Shown in pieces: positions 1 to 10,249 of a stretch of DNA of 43,289 bases; within the stretch, counting starts at the first letter, position 1; each line of letters opens with the position of its first letter. The position numbers and the translations under genes are program-made. The stretch lies in NCBI RefSeq assembly GCF_001984065.1, contig NZ_LYVP01000045.1:1-43289 (forward strand). The letters run 5' to 3'. The notes beneath the pieces are model-generated. The model had not been told where the DNA came from. It searched no databases and worked only from the letters and a program-made list of their open reading frames with translations. Source of the DNA: Pseudomonas sp. KK4. Its GTDB lineage: Bacteria > Pseudomonadota > Gammaproteobacteria > Pseudomonadales > Pseudomonadaceae.

Positions 1-540
1 ACAGGCCGGCCCCTTCGCGAGCAAGCCCGCTCCCACAGTTGATTGGGGTGTAGGCGGAATTTGCGTCCACTGGAGATCCAGTGTGGGAGCGAGCCTGCTC
101 GCGATGGCGGTGTGTCAGGTATAGGTGATGCTGGCTGTGCCGCCCTCATCGCTGGCAGGCCAGCTCCCACAATTGATTGGGGTGTAGGCGGAATGTGCGT
201 CCACTGGAGATCCACTGTGGGAGCGGGCTTGCTCGCGATGGCGGTGGGTCAGGCACAGGTGATGCTGGCTGTGCCGGCCCTATCGCTGGCAGGCCAGCTC
301 CCACAATTGATTGAGGTGTAGGCGGAATTTGCCTCCGCTGGAGATCCAGTGTGGGAGCGAGCCTGCTCGCGATGGCGGTGGGTCAGGCACAGGTGATGCT
401 GGCTGTGCCGGCCCTATCGCTGGCAGGCCAGCTACAACAATTGATTGGGGTGTTGGCGGAATTTGCCTCCACCGGAGATCCAGTGTGGGAGCGGGCTTGC
501 TCGCGAAGGCGGTGTGTCTGACAACATCGATGTTGAAGCC
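1..540. repeat. Tandem REP/REPIN array, 134-bp period
   Basis: About four head-to-tail units. The marker GATTGGGGTGTAGGCGGAAT, or a near copy, recurs at 41, 175, 309 and 443, so the period is exactly 134 bp. Each unit holds one REP reading GTGGGAGCGRGCYTGCTCGCGA and one inverted REP reading TCGCTGGCAGGCCAGCTCCCAC, with a spacer between them; together they can fold into a long imperfect hairpin, as in a REPIN. The left end is cut by the window. Open frames that cross this stretch are repeat-encoded and not credible genes. No other feature is seen before the gene starting at 631. Confidence 0.9.
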
Positions 541-630
541 GCCCGCCTGTTCCCGAGCAAGCTTCACACCACCATTTCGGCTACCCTCTCACTACATCGC
601 ACCCCTTGCGCAACAAAACGGAGAACTTTA

Positions 631-1482
631 ATGCTCAAGCGAACCCTGGCATTGGCCATCGGCCTGACCTTGTCGGCCTGCACCCTGCTTACCCAGGCCG
701 CCGAGACCCTCAAGGTCAGCGCGATTCCCGATGAGGCCCCTACCGAACTGCTGCGCAAATTCAAGCCGCTGGGCGCGTACCTCGAGCAGCAACTGGGGAT
801 GAAGGTCGAGTTCGTGCCGGTCAGTGATTACCCGGCGGTGGTCGAGGCGCTGGCCACCGACCGTATCGACATGGCCTGGCTCGGCGGTTTCACTTTCGTC
901 CAGGCTCGCCTGAAGACCGGCAATGCGATTCCCCTGGTCCAGCGTGAACAGGACGCCCAGTTCACCAGCAAATTCATCACCGCCGACCCCAACGTCAAAT
1001 CCCTGGCCGACCTCAAGGGCAAGTCCTTCGCCTTCGGCTCGGTGTCTTCCACCTCGGGCAGCCTGATGCCGCGCTACTTCATGCTCAAGGACGGGATCAA
1101 GCCGGAGACCTACTTCAGCCGCGTCGGCTATTCCGGCGCCCATGACGCCACCGTGGCCTGGGTCCAGGCCGGCAAGGTCGACGCCGGGGTGCTCAACGCC
1201 AGCGTCTGGGAAAAACTGGTGGCCGCCGGCAAGGTCGACACCAACAAGGTCAAGGTATTCGCCACCACCCCGGCCTACTTCGATTACAACTGGACCGTGC
1301 GCGGCACCCTCGATCCAGCGCTGGCGAACAAGATCAAGGCCGCCTTCCTGGCGCTTGACCCGGCGAAACCGGCGGACAAGGAAATCCTCGATCTGCAGGC
1401 TGCCAGCCGTTTCATCGAAACCAGCCCGGACAATTACAAAGGCATCGAAGAAGCCGCCCGCGCCGCCGACCTGCTCAAATGA
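631..1482 (+). CDS. PhnD-like ABC transporter substrate-binding protein (putative selenate/phosphonate type)
   Basis: This 283-residue exported protein captures an oxyanion-type ligand for the importer encoded just downstream. The start at 631 is chosen because a GGAG lies 8 nt upstream and a signal sequence follows at once (MLKRTLALAIGLTLSAC). L14-S15-A16-C17 fits a lipobox, so it may be a lipoprotein; cleavage after TQAA is the alternative. The mature part follows the PhnD/SsuA-type periplasmic fold (VSAIPDEAPTELL near the N-terminus, DMAWLGGFTF near residue 86, GSVSSTSGS near residue 146). A longer in-frame extension to 445 runs through REP DNA and is rejected. Pseudomonad relatives are, as I recall, often named putative selenate-binding proteins, but the ligand cannot be read from the sequence. 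It overlaps the ATPase gene by ATGA. Confidence 0.88.
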   Translation: MLKRTLALAIGLTLSACTLLTQAAETLKVSAIPDEAPTELLRKFKPLGAYLEQQLGMKVEFVPVSDYPAVVEALATDRIDMAWLGGFTFVQARLKTGNAIPLVQREQDAQFTSKFITADPNVKSLADLKGKSFAFGSVSSTSGSLMPRYFMLKDGIKPETYFSRVGYSGAHDATVAWVQAGKVDAGVLNASVWEKLVAAGKVDTNKVKVFATTPAYFDYNWTVRGTLDPALANKIKAAFLALDPAKPADKEILDLQAASRFIETSPDNYKGIEEAARAADLLK

Positions 1483-2276
1483 CCTTGAAGTTGACCGGCG
1501 TCAGCCTGACCCACGGCAACGGGGTTCAGGCGCTGCGTGACGTAAACCTGCACATCGCGGCCGGCGAACAGGTCGCGATCATCGGCCCGTCCGGCGCCGG
1601 CAAGTCGAGCCTGCTCAATCTGCTGGCCACCGCCCTGCGTCCCGGCAGCGGCGATGTGCGCTTGCTGGGCGAGCACGCCTGGACGCTGTCGGCCCGCCAG
1701 CGTCAGCGCCTGCGCGCGCGGATCGGTCTGGTGCACCAGGCGCCGCCATTGCCGCCACGCCAGCGGGTGATCACCGCGGTGCTGGCCGGCAAGTTGGGTC
1801 AGTGGAGCCTGGGCAAGAGCCTGCTGAACCTGTTGCACCCGGTGGACATCCCGGGGGCACGGGCGGCCCTGGCCCGGCTGGACCTGGGCGACAAGTTGTT
1901 CGCCCAGTGCCAGCAACTGTCCGGCGGCCAGTTGCAGCGGGTCGGCGTGGCCCGAGTGCTGTATCAGGCACCCGAGGTCTTGCTGGCCGATGAACCGGTG
2001 TCGGCCATGGACCCGGTGCTCGCCGGGCACACCCTGTCGGTGCTGTGTCGCCATGCCCGGGAACACAGCGTCACCCTGGTGGCCAGCCTGCATGCGGTGG
2101 AGCTGGCCCTGGCGCATTTTTCCCGGGTCATCGGCCTGCGCGACGGGCAGATCCTGTTCGACCTGCCCTCCAGCGACGTCGATCATGACCTGCTCGACCG
2201 GCTCTACGCCAATGAGCAACTGCAATCCCCGCCAGCGCCCCAGCCCCCCTTGAGTGTGCAGATTCCACGATGCTGA
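1479..2276 (+). CDS. PhnC-like ABC transporter ATP-binding protein
   Basis: This 265-residue cytoplasmic ATPase energises the PhnD/E-type importer. The Walker A motif GPSGAGKS is at about residues 36-43, the ABC signature LSGGQ at about 147-151, and the Walker B/D-loop segment reads VLLADEPVSAMDP; a switch histidine sits in the segment VASLHAVELAL. Length and layout match PhnC-family ATPases. The start overlaps the stop of the binding-protein gene (ATGA at 1479-1482), and the end overlaps the first permease gene by 7 bp, so the operon is translationally coupled. The substrate is undetermined. Confidence 0.9.
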   Translation: MTLKLTGVSLTHGNGVQALRDVNLHIAAGEQVAIIGPSGAGKSSLLNLLATALRPGSGDVRLLGEHAWTLSARQRQRLRARIGLVHQAPPLPPRQRVITAVLAGKLGQWSLGKSLLNLLHPVDIPGARAALARLDLGDKLFAQCQQLSGGQLQRVGVARVLYQAPEVLLADEPVSAMDPVLAGHTLSVLCRHAREHSVTLVASLHAVELALAHFSRVIGLRDGQILFDLPSSDVDHDLLDRLYANEQLQSPPAPQPPLSVQIPRC

Positions 2277-3097
2277 GCCGCGATTCCCGAGACCCGGCCA
2301 CCGGCCCTCGCCTGCTGCTCAGCCTGCTGGCCATCGCCTTGCTGTGGCCTGGCATACGCTTCAGCGAACTGGACCTGGGCGTGCTGCTGCGCAGCGACAG
2401 CCAGAGCGAAATCGGTCGTTTCGTTTCGACCTTCTGGCCCCCGGCCTATGGCGACGACTTCCTGCCGCTGCTGTGGCAGTCCACCCTGCAAACCCTGGCC
2501 ATCGCCACGGCCGGCATGGCCCTGGCGCTGTTGTTGGCGGTGCCTGCCAGTCTGCTGGCCAGCCGCGCGTTGTCGCTGTCGGCGGCGTCGCTTTCCGGCC
2601 GCCCCAGCGTCTTGGGGCGGCTGTTGCGCTGGCCGGTGCGCGGGCTGTTGATTTTCCTGCGCAGCGTGCCGGAAATCGTCTGGGCCCTGCTGTTCGTGCG
2701 CGCCGTCGGCCTGGGCCCAACCGCCGGGGTGCTGGCCATCGCCATCACCTACAGCGGCATGCTGGGCAAGGTCTATGCGGAGATTTTCGAATCGGTGGAC
2801 CAACGCCCGGCCCATGCCCTGCTGCAAGCGGGCAGCGGTCGGCTGGCGGCGTTCTGCTACGGCATCCTGCCCAATGTCGCCGCCGAATTGCTGTCATACA
2901 CGGTGTACCGCTGGGAATGCGCGATCCGCGCCTCGGTGGTGATGGGCTTCGTCGGCGCCGGCGGCCTGGGCCAGCAGATGGACCTGTCGCTGCGCATGTT
3001 CGCCGGCGGTGAAGTGGCCAGCCTGTTGCTGACTTTCCTGCTGCTGGTGTTGTTTGCCGATCAGCTCAGTCGCCTGTTGCGCTGGAGGCTGGGATGA
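2270..3097 (+). CDS. PhnE-like ABC transporter permease (first of two)
   Basis: Inner-membrane permease of 275 residues with about six hydrophobic segments. The binding-protein-dependent transport signature near the C-terminus reads GFVGAGGLGQQMDLSL, preceded by the coupling-helix region around YGILPNVAAELLSY, both typical of PhnE. It overlaps the ATPase gene upstream and the second permease gene downstream (ATGA, 3094-3097). A conserved charged/proline motif, RSVPEIVWALLFVRAVGLGP, recurs almost unchanged in the second permease, showing that the two arose by duplication and probably form a heterodimer. Confidence 0.88.
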   Translation: MLSRDSRDPATGPRLLLSLLAIALLWPGIRFSELDLGVLLRSDSQSEIGRFVSTFWPPAYGDDFLPLLWQSTLQTLAIATAGMALALLLAVPASLLASRALSLSAASLSGRPSVLGRLLRWPVRGLLIFLRSVPEIVWALLFVRAVGLGPTAGVLAIAITYSGMLGKVYAEIFESVDQRPAHALLQAGSGRLAAFCYGILPNVAAELLSYTVYRWECAIRASVVMGFVGAGGLGQQMDLSLRMFAGGEVASLLLTFLLLVLFADQLSRLLRWRLG

Positions 3098-3861
3098 ATC
3101 GCCTGATCAATCTGGCGCTGTTGCTGGGCATCGTTGTCGCGGTGGTGGCGTCTTTCGCTTATCTGAGCATCGACCTCGGCGCCCTGGCCGGCAGTGACAA
3201 CCTCAAACAGATGGGCGCCTATGCGCAACGCTTTCTCAGCCCTGACCTGAGTGAACCTCACTTGCAGGCCATCGCCCATGGCGCGCTGGAAACCATCGCG
3301 ATGTCGGCCCTGGGCACCTTGCTCGCGGCGGTGTTCGGGCTGATCCTGGCACTGCCGGCGGCCGGGCGCTTCGGCTGGCCGCTCAAGAGCCTGTCGCGGT
3401 TGCTGCTCAATGCGCTGCGGGCGGTGCCGGAACTGGTGTGGGCGGCGCTGATGGTACTGGCCGCCGGCCTCGGCCCGAACGCCGGCACCCTGGCACTGGC
3501 CCTGCACACCACCGGGGTGCTCGGCCGGCTGTTCGCCGAAGCCCTGGAAAACACCCCGCCACAACCGGCCCAAGCTCTGCGCCTGCAGGGCAGCAGCACC
3601 CTGTGGGCCTTCTGCTATGGCACCCTGCCCAACCTGTTGCCGCAACTGCTGGCCTACGTTTTGTACCGCTGGGAAAACAATATCCGCATGGCCAGCGTGC
3701 TCGGCTTCGTCGGTGCCGGCGGTTTGGGGCAGATGCTGTATGTGAGCCTCAGCCTGTTCCAGGAAGCCCGGGCCAGCAGCATCATTCTGGCGATGCTGGT
3801 GCTGGTGTTTGCCGTCGATTCATTGAGCAGCTGGAGCCGGCAACGTTGGGTGAAAGCCTGA
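3094..3861 (+). CDS. PhnE-like ABC transporter permease (second)
   Basis: Inner-membrane permease of 255 residues, homologous to its upstream neighbour: RAVPELVWAALMVLAAGLGP and YVLYRWENNIRMASVLGFVG correspond to segments there. It is the last gene of the four-gene importer operon (binding protein, ATPase, two permeases). All junctions overlap by 4-7 bp, which implies a single transcript and equal dosage. No metabolic enzyme is encoded in the operon, so substrate use must depend on genes elsewhere. Confidence 0.88.
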   Translation: MNRLINLALLLGIVVAVVASFAYLSIDLGALAGSDNLKQMGAYAQRFLSPDLSEPHLQAIAHGALETIAMSALGTLLAAVFGLILALPAAGRFGWPLKSLSRLLLNALRAVPELVWAALMVLAAGLGPNAGTLALALHTTGVLGRLFAEALENTPPQPAQALRLQGSSTLWAFCYGTLPNLLPQLLAYVLYRWENNIRMASVLGFVGAGGLGQMLYVSLSLFQEARASSIILAMLVLVFAVDSLSSWSRQRWVKA

Positions 3862-3890
3862 ACGTGCTTTTTTGATGGGCAGTGGTCAGG

Positions 3891-3916
3891 TGTGGTGAAG
3901 GCATGCCTTCACCACA
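3891..3916. terminator. 26-nt perfect palindrome between convergent genes
   Basis: Arms TGTGGTGAAGGC (3891-3902) and GCCTTCACCACA (3905-3916) flank AT, giving a perfect 12-bp stem. It lies 29 bp after the importer operon and 68 bp beyond the end of the convergent RES gene, so a bidirectional terminator or mRNA-end stabiliser is likely. There is no U-tract on either side, so intrinsic termination is not certain. Confidence 0.5.
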
Positions 3917-3984
3917 GATAAATCCCCAGAGCACAAATTTCTGTGGGACCACAGGCCCCCATTGCACCAAAGATTCAACTTCGG

Positions 3985-4677
3985 TCAGGTCTCGCTGATC
4001 TGATTGACGCTGGTGATCTGCCGGTTCCAGATCATTTCGTAATGGGCGGTCTGCACGATCGACAGCACGGGCCTGGGGGTCATCAGGGCCCAGCAATGGC
4101 TGCCGGGCATGCGCACGGAGTGGTAGCGCAGGCCCGGGCTGCCGGCACGCTTGAGGGCTTTGCCGAACCGCCGGGAATCGGTGTAGTCGCCGGGGGCGTA
4201 GATCGGATCGCTCATTGCAATGCCCGTCGCATCCTGCATCGCCTTGTCCACGAACGAGCAGGACAGCCCTCGGAACACAAACCGCTCGTAGTGCAGCTCG
4301 CGCACCTTCGACCAGTACAGCGCCTGATGATGCTGGACCTCGGCCAAGGCCGTTTCCATGGTGTCCGCCAGGTACAGCACGCCAAAGCTGCCGTCACTGA
4401 AGCGCGAGCCTGCCGGGTTGACGTGGGTAAAGGGCGCCGTCGCGTAGGAACAGCCAGTAATGCCGAACGGAATCTCGCTGCGAGGGATCAACTCAAGGTG
4501 CCCCACCTCGTTTTTCAGCCGCGGATTGGTCAGCGCCTGGATCTCGTACAGCACATCGAATTCGTCGGCGTCGGCCACGTCATCGAAGATTGCGATTGGT
4601 GGGAATTTCGAATTGACCAGCCGATAGGCCTGCAAAGATTCGCCTGCAAACACGGGCAACCCGGCCGGCTTCACCAT
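3985..4677 (-). CDS. RES-domain toxin (NAD+ phosphorylase family)
   Basis: A 230-residue protein of the RES family; characterised members degrade NAD+ and stop growth when their Xre-type antitoxin is missing. Family hallmarks visible are AYRLVNSKFPP near the N-terminus, the Arg/Tyr/Glu-containing block GSRFSDGSFGVLYLADTMET followed by ALAEVQHH in the middle, and a conserved serine-containing C-terminal half. At 230 residues it is at the long end of the family. Its start overlaps the antitoxin gene end by 7 bp, so the pair is translationally coupled, antitoxin first. No disabling mutation is seen. Confidence 0.85.
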   Translation of the reverse strand: MVKPAGLPVFAGESLQAYRLVNSKFPPIAIFDDVADADEFDVLYEIQALTNPRLKNEVGHLELIPRSEIPFGITGCSYATAPFTHVNPAGSRFSDGSFGVLYLADTMETALAEVQHHQALYWSKVRELHYERFVFRGLSCSFVDKAMQDATGIAMSDPIYAPGDYTDSRRFGKALKRAGSPGLRYHSVRMPGSHCWALMTPRPVLSIVQTAHYEMIWNRQITSVNQISET

Positions 4678-5075
4678 TGCCCGCCCCGCAACGCATCGAT
4701 GCGCCGGAACGTCTCGTACAGCGAAATCATGTCGCCCTGGGCCATGATCTCCAGCGGGCTTCGGCCGTTGAAAAACTCGTTGTCGTTGGCCATCGCCACG
4801 AAGCCGTAGACGTTTTGCGGGTTATCGAAGATCAGGCGCAGGGTGGCGTGGATGTTCAGCACGAAACTGATGCGCTGCATCTGGTCCGCGTCCAGGGCCA
4901 CCGCCCAGTCCTGATCGCGCTGGCGGGCGCGGGTGTAGGTGCTGCGGGATATGCGCAGGATGCGACAGGCCTGATCGCTGCTCGCGTTCCATTTCTCGAG
5001 AACGCCGACAGCGGCACGCAGCCCGGTCACGCACTGGTTTTTAGTGAAGCCCTGGGTTTGCAGCGCGACCGACAT
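4671..5075 (-). CDS. Xre/MbcA/ParS-type antitoxin of the RES toxin
   Basis: A 134-residue antitoxin. The N-terminal half is an HTH-like DNA-binding segment (SDQACRILRISRSTYTRARQ), and the C-terminal half is the MbcA/ParS toxin-binding domain, ending in the typical block FNGRSPLEIMAQGDMISLYE followed by TFRRIDALRGG. I chose the ATG at 5075 because AAAAAGGT lies just upstream and because the candidate operator would then sit in front of the gene. In-frame ATGs at 5099 and 5117, or a start at 5141, are alternatives. The product should bind the RES toxin and repress its own promoter. Confidence 0.82.
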   Translation of the reverse strand: MSVALQTQGFTKNQCVTGLRAAVGVLEKWNASSDQACRILRISRSTYTRARQRDQDWAVALDADQMQRISFVLNIHATLRLIFDNPQNVYGFVAMANDNEFFNGRSPLEIMAQGDMISLYETFRRIDALRGGQW

Positions 5076-5090
5076 GCCGATACCTTTTTC

Positions 5091-5137
5091 TGAATCCATA
5101 GATTCAAAACTAGACATATTGGCTCTATAGATCAATA
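5091..5137 (-). promoter_or_regulatory. Candidate operator of the RES/Xre operon
   Basis: Two inverted repeats lie directly upstream of the antitoxin start: TGAATC-CATA-GATTCA (5091-5106) and TATTG-N11-CAATA (5117-5137). Xre-type antitoxins usually autoregulate through such sites. The position fits conditional repression, but no promoter boxes can be assigned firmly. Confidence 0.45.
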
Positions 5138-5142
5138 GCACC

Positions 5143-5157
5143 TCGACCAGTGGTCGA
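5143..5157. promoter_or_regulatory. Perfect inverted repeat between GGDEF gene and antitoxin gene
   Basis: TCGACCA-G-TGGTCGA is a perfect 7-bp palindrome with a 1-nt centre. It lies 26 bp after the stop of the diguanylate cyclase gene and 68 bp before the antitoxin start. The loop is too small and there is no U-tract, so a protein-binding site is more likely than a terminator. Confidence 0.3.
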
Positions 5158-5183
5158 CTCGATGGCTGTCGCAGGTTTTTTGC

Positions 5184-6311
5184 CTACTCGGACACCGCCA
5201 CCTGATTGCGCCCCCGCGCCTTGGCCCGATACAGCGCCTTGTCGGCGTTGCTCATCAGGCTGTGCAAGTCCTTGACGCTCGACTCCATCGACGCCACCCC
5301 GACACTGGCCGTGATGCAGTGAACCGGCCCCGTCATCAGCCCAGAGATCGACTGCACCAGATCCTCGGCAATGTGCTGCGCCGCCTCAAGGGACGTATCC
5401 GGCAGCAGCACCGCAAATTCCTCGCCGCCCAAGCGACCGTACACATCGGTTTCGCGAAACGACCGGCAGATCACCACGCCCATCTGCCGCAACACCTGGT
5501 CGCCGACCTGATGGCCGTAGGTGTCGTTGATGTGTTTGAAATGGTCCATGTCCAGCATTACCGCGCACAGCGGCAACTGGTAGTTCTGGCAATGGTTGTA
5601 CAGGCGCTGCGCCTGTTCGTAGAACGCCCGGCGATTCCTGAGCCCGGTCAGTTCATCGGTCTGTGCGGCACGGGTGGAAATGCTGTGGGCCAGTTCCATT
5701 TCACGGGTCAGACGAAAAGCGGTTTCCAGCGCATCGGACAGCTTGCGGGTGGCATTACACACGAAGGAGGCAAAGACCAGCACCGCCACGCCCATGCCCA
5801 GTTGCAGGGTCGACGGCTGAACCAGCAGCCAGAACGTACTGGGCAACAACACCAGGGCGATGGACACCACCGTCATGTAGCGATAAGCCGAATAGCAGGA
5901 CACCGCGCTGACCGACATGCCCACGGTAAACAGCATCACCAGCGCCTGGGCCAGCAGATCGTCAGCCGGAATGACCGCCAGCGCGCCGCCGCCCCAGATC
6001 CCGGCGGACAGCACCAACGTGCCGAAATAGACACGTTCCCAGCGCTGATGGGTGCGCGCCGCTGGCGGGCTGCGAAAATACGCCACGAACATCAGGATGC
6101 GAATCAGGGTCGAGGCCGTCAGCAGCGCGACCCACCACGCAACGATCTGATGATCGAACCGCTCCCAGCACAGCCAGCACAGCATGACCTGCGCCAGGAA
6201 GCTGCCAAATACAGCGCTGACCGATTGACGAAACAGTTGATGCAATCGGTCAGTTCGCACCTGTTGGGCGATGAAGCGTTCCTGCTCGTACCGAAATCCT
6301 GGGCCGTCCAT
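5184..6311 (-). CDS. Membrane-anchored diguanylate cyclase (GGDEF domain)
   Basis: Makes c-di-GMP from GTP. About 375 residues from the ATG at 6311, chosen for the AGGCGA ribosome site ahead of it; an ATG at 6377 and a TTG at 6419 are in-frame alternatives. The N-terminal half carries about six hydrophobic segments (SAVFGSFLAQVMLCWLCW, GIWGGGALAVI, VALVLLPSTFWLL-like stretches), so it is an inner-membrane sensor of unnamed type. The C-terminal GGDEF domain begins at TDELTGLRNRRAF. It has the metal-binding MLDMDHFKHIND, the active GGEEF loop and an RETD inhibitory site five residues before it, so both catalysis and product feedback look intact. It runs toward the antitoxin gene with a gap of about 108 bp. 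Confidence 0.88.
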   Translation of the reverse strand: MDGPGFRYEQERFIAQQVRTDRLHQLFRQSVSAVFGSFLAQVMLCWLCWERFDHQIVAWWVALLTASTLIRILMFVAYFRSPPAARTHQRWERVYFGTLVLSAGIWGGGALAVIPADDLLAQALVMLFTVGMSVSAVSCYSAYRYMTVVSIALVLLPSTFWLLVQPSTLQLGMGVAVLVFASFVCNATRKLSDALETAFRLTREMELAHSISTRAAQTDELTGLRNRRAFYEQAQRLYNHCQNYQLPLCAVMLDMDHFKHINDTYGHQVGDQVLRQMGVVICRSFRETDVYGRLGGEEFAVLLPDTSLEAAQHIAEDLVQSISGLMTGPVHCITASVGVASMESSVKDLHSLMSNADKALYRAKARGRNQVAVSE

Positions 6312-6684
6312 TGAGTTCGCCTGATAATGCTGCGGTGACCTCAATGATTGTGGCACATCGCTGACAGGCACCGACATAACTCTGCGTCGACTTGAAAGAC
6401 TGCGCCTATCGGCTAGCAATACTGCGGCTATTAGCTGACTTGCCGATAGCGGTCTAGCCTTACCCGGTGCCGGTGCAAACGGCCGGCACAGAGCTGATGT
6501 GAAGATAAGAATGAGTCAGAAAACTGACTAGGCATGGTGGCAACTTGATTGCCGCTGTCTGCGATGCCCAGACGCCCCCGACGCTCGCGGGGCTGGCAGC
6601 CTGAGTCATGGATTTCGCTCGCTTCTATTCCAGGCCCGCACCGGGCCGGGAAGCGCAATGAACTCGACCGAGGGTAGCTCACAC
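6312..6684. other. Divergent intergenic region, GGDEF gene / katG
   Basis: About 370 bp without a credible gene. It contains the promoters of the leftward GGDEF gene and rightward katG. An 8-bp inverted repeat, CTATCGGC (6406-6413) and GCCGATAG (6442-6449), is the only clear symmetric element. Several ATAG/CTAT tetramers occur, as in OxyR sites, but their spacing does not match the OxyR consensus. No strong sigma-70 boxes could be fixed. Confidence 0.4.
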
Positions 6685-8952
<2,268 letters not shown>

Positions 8953-8971
8953 GGTAGACCGCAAGCCCCTT

Positions 8972-9011
8972 GGCCACCTCGGCATTCAGTGCCGGGGTGG
9001 CCATTTTATTT
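8972..9011 (+). terminator. Intrinsic terminator after katG
   Basis: GGCCACCTCGGCA (8972-8984) pairs with TGCCGGGGTGGCC (8990-9002) across the loop TTCAG, with one G-U pair, and is followed by ATTTTATTT. A 13-bp GC-rich stem plus a T-rich tail is a classic rho-independent terminator. It also separates katG from the convergent AraC-family gene. Confidence 0.9.
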
Positions 9012-9094
9012 GCGTCCGAGAAATCTTACCGCGGGCTTGTTCCATGGGATGCAGAGCGTCCCGGGCTACATTCCGATCACGCTCACTTGACCGC

Positions 9095-10051
9095 TCACGC
9101 TGATTGCCTGCGCCAATTGCCAGGTGACGTGCCGAACTGGCGCTTGAAGGCGCGACTGAACGCGGCTTCGGATTCGTAGCCCACTGCAAAGCCGATTTGC
9201 GCCACGTTGCCGCGCCCTTCGCGCAGCTGTTGCGCCGCCACGTGCATGCGCCAGAGGGTCAGGTATTGCATCGGAGGCTGCCCCACCAGGGTCGTGAACC
9301 GCTCGGCGAACACCGAGCGCGACATGCCCACTTCCAGCGCCAGGGCTTCTGCGGTCCAGCCCTCGGTGGGACGCGCATGGAGCAGCGCCAGGGCGCGGCC
9401 GATGTGCGGGTCGCGCAACCCCGCCAGCCAACCGCGGCGTTCGGCGGGCAGGCTGGCCACATACTGGCTGACGGCCTGGACGAACAGCAGTTCCGACAGC
9501 TTGGCGATGACCGTCGCCGAGCCGACGCGCCCCGCTGCGATTTCACTGACCGCAAACCGGAAGGAGCTTTCGATCCACGCCCCCGAACCGGTCGCACGAA
9601 CGTCCAGGATCAACAACGGTGGCAACGACGACAGCAACGGACTGAAAGGGGTTTCAGTGCCAAGGAACCCGCACAACAACTGCGTGAGTTCACCGCCCCC
9701 GCCATAGTTGATCCGAGAAATGCCGCCGACATCCGGCGGTTTGACCACCTGGCTGGCCAGCAGGGGCGCAAGGCTCAGGTCGCTGCCGAAGGCATGCAGG
9801 TCATTGCGCGGCAGCAGAACCAGTTCGCCGGCCTTCACATCGACGGCGGCGCCCCCGTCGACCTGTATTTGCATGTGCCCCGCCGCGACAAAATGCGACG
9901 CGATGACGTGTCGAGGCGCCTCCATGAACGGTTTGCAGTCCTGGCTCGAGATTCTTCCGTTGATGCACCAGGGCGCAGTGAGCTCTGCCTCCAGGAACAC
10001 CCCTCCAGACAGTCGAATCACTCGCAAGACATCAGACAGCGCATCCAACAA
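9095..10051 (-). CDS. AraC-family regulator with N-terminal cupin
   Basis: A 318-residue transcription factor. The N-terminal part has a cupin-like sensor (HFVAAGHMQIQVDGGAAVDV then KAGELVLLPRNDLHAFG). The C-terminal ~100 residues form the double HTH, with ALALEVGMSRSVFAERFTTL as the first helix pair and the AraC signature around VAQIGFAVGYESEAAFSRAF, then KRQFGTSPGNWRR. It is transcribed divergently from the diiron protein gene 198 bp away, which makes that gene its likely target. The inducer is unknown. A spacing of about 44 bp from the katG terminator separates it from katG. Confidence 0.9.
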   Translation of the reverse strand: MLDALSDVLRVIRLSGGVFLEAELTAPWCINGRISSQDCKPFMEAPRHVIASHFVAAGHMQIQVDGGAAVDVKAGELVLLPRNDLHAFGSDLSLAPLLASQVVKPPDVGGISRINYGGGGELTQLLCGFLGTETPFSPLLSSLPPLLILDVRATGSGAWIESSFRFAVSEIAAGRVGSATVIAKLSELLFVQAVSQYVASLPAERRGWLAGLRDPHIGRALALLHARPTEGWTAEALALEVGMSRSVFAERFTTLVGQPPMQYLTLWRMHVAAQQLREGRGNVAQIGFAVGYESEAAFSRAFKRQFGTSPGNWRRQSA

Positions 10052-10249
10052 TGGCCCGCCCTCTTTCCGGACGCCGGAGCAGGAATTCAGGCGTACCGGT
10101 CATTCACCGCCTGAACTGCGACCACTAGATTAGCACCTGTGCGGAATCAGCGATCGAGACTGTCCCAGCGGCTTGCCCCCAAGATCTTTGGCTCCGACGT
10201 CAACCGCAATTGCCCCATTCCAACTCAACCAGGGCAGCAGGAGATCCAT

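Noticed and set aside
43..630. Several open frames inside the first REP array
   Set aside because: They are translated repeats that recur with the 134-bp period; the real gene starts at 631 with a ribosome site and signal peptide.
6406..6449. OxyR-type site upstream of katG
   Set aside because: ATAG and CTAT tetramers are present, but the N7 spacing of the consensus is not met; only an inverted repeat can be claimed.
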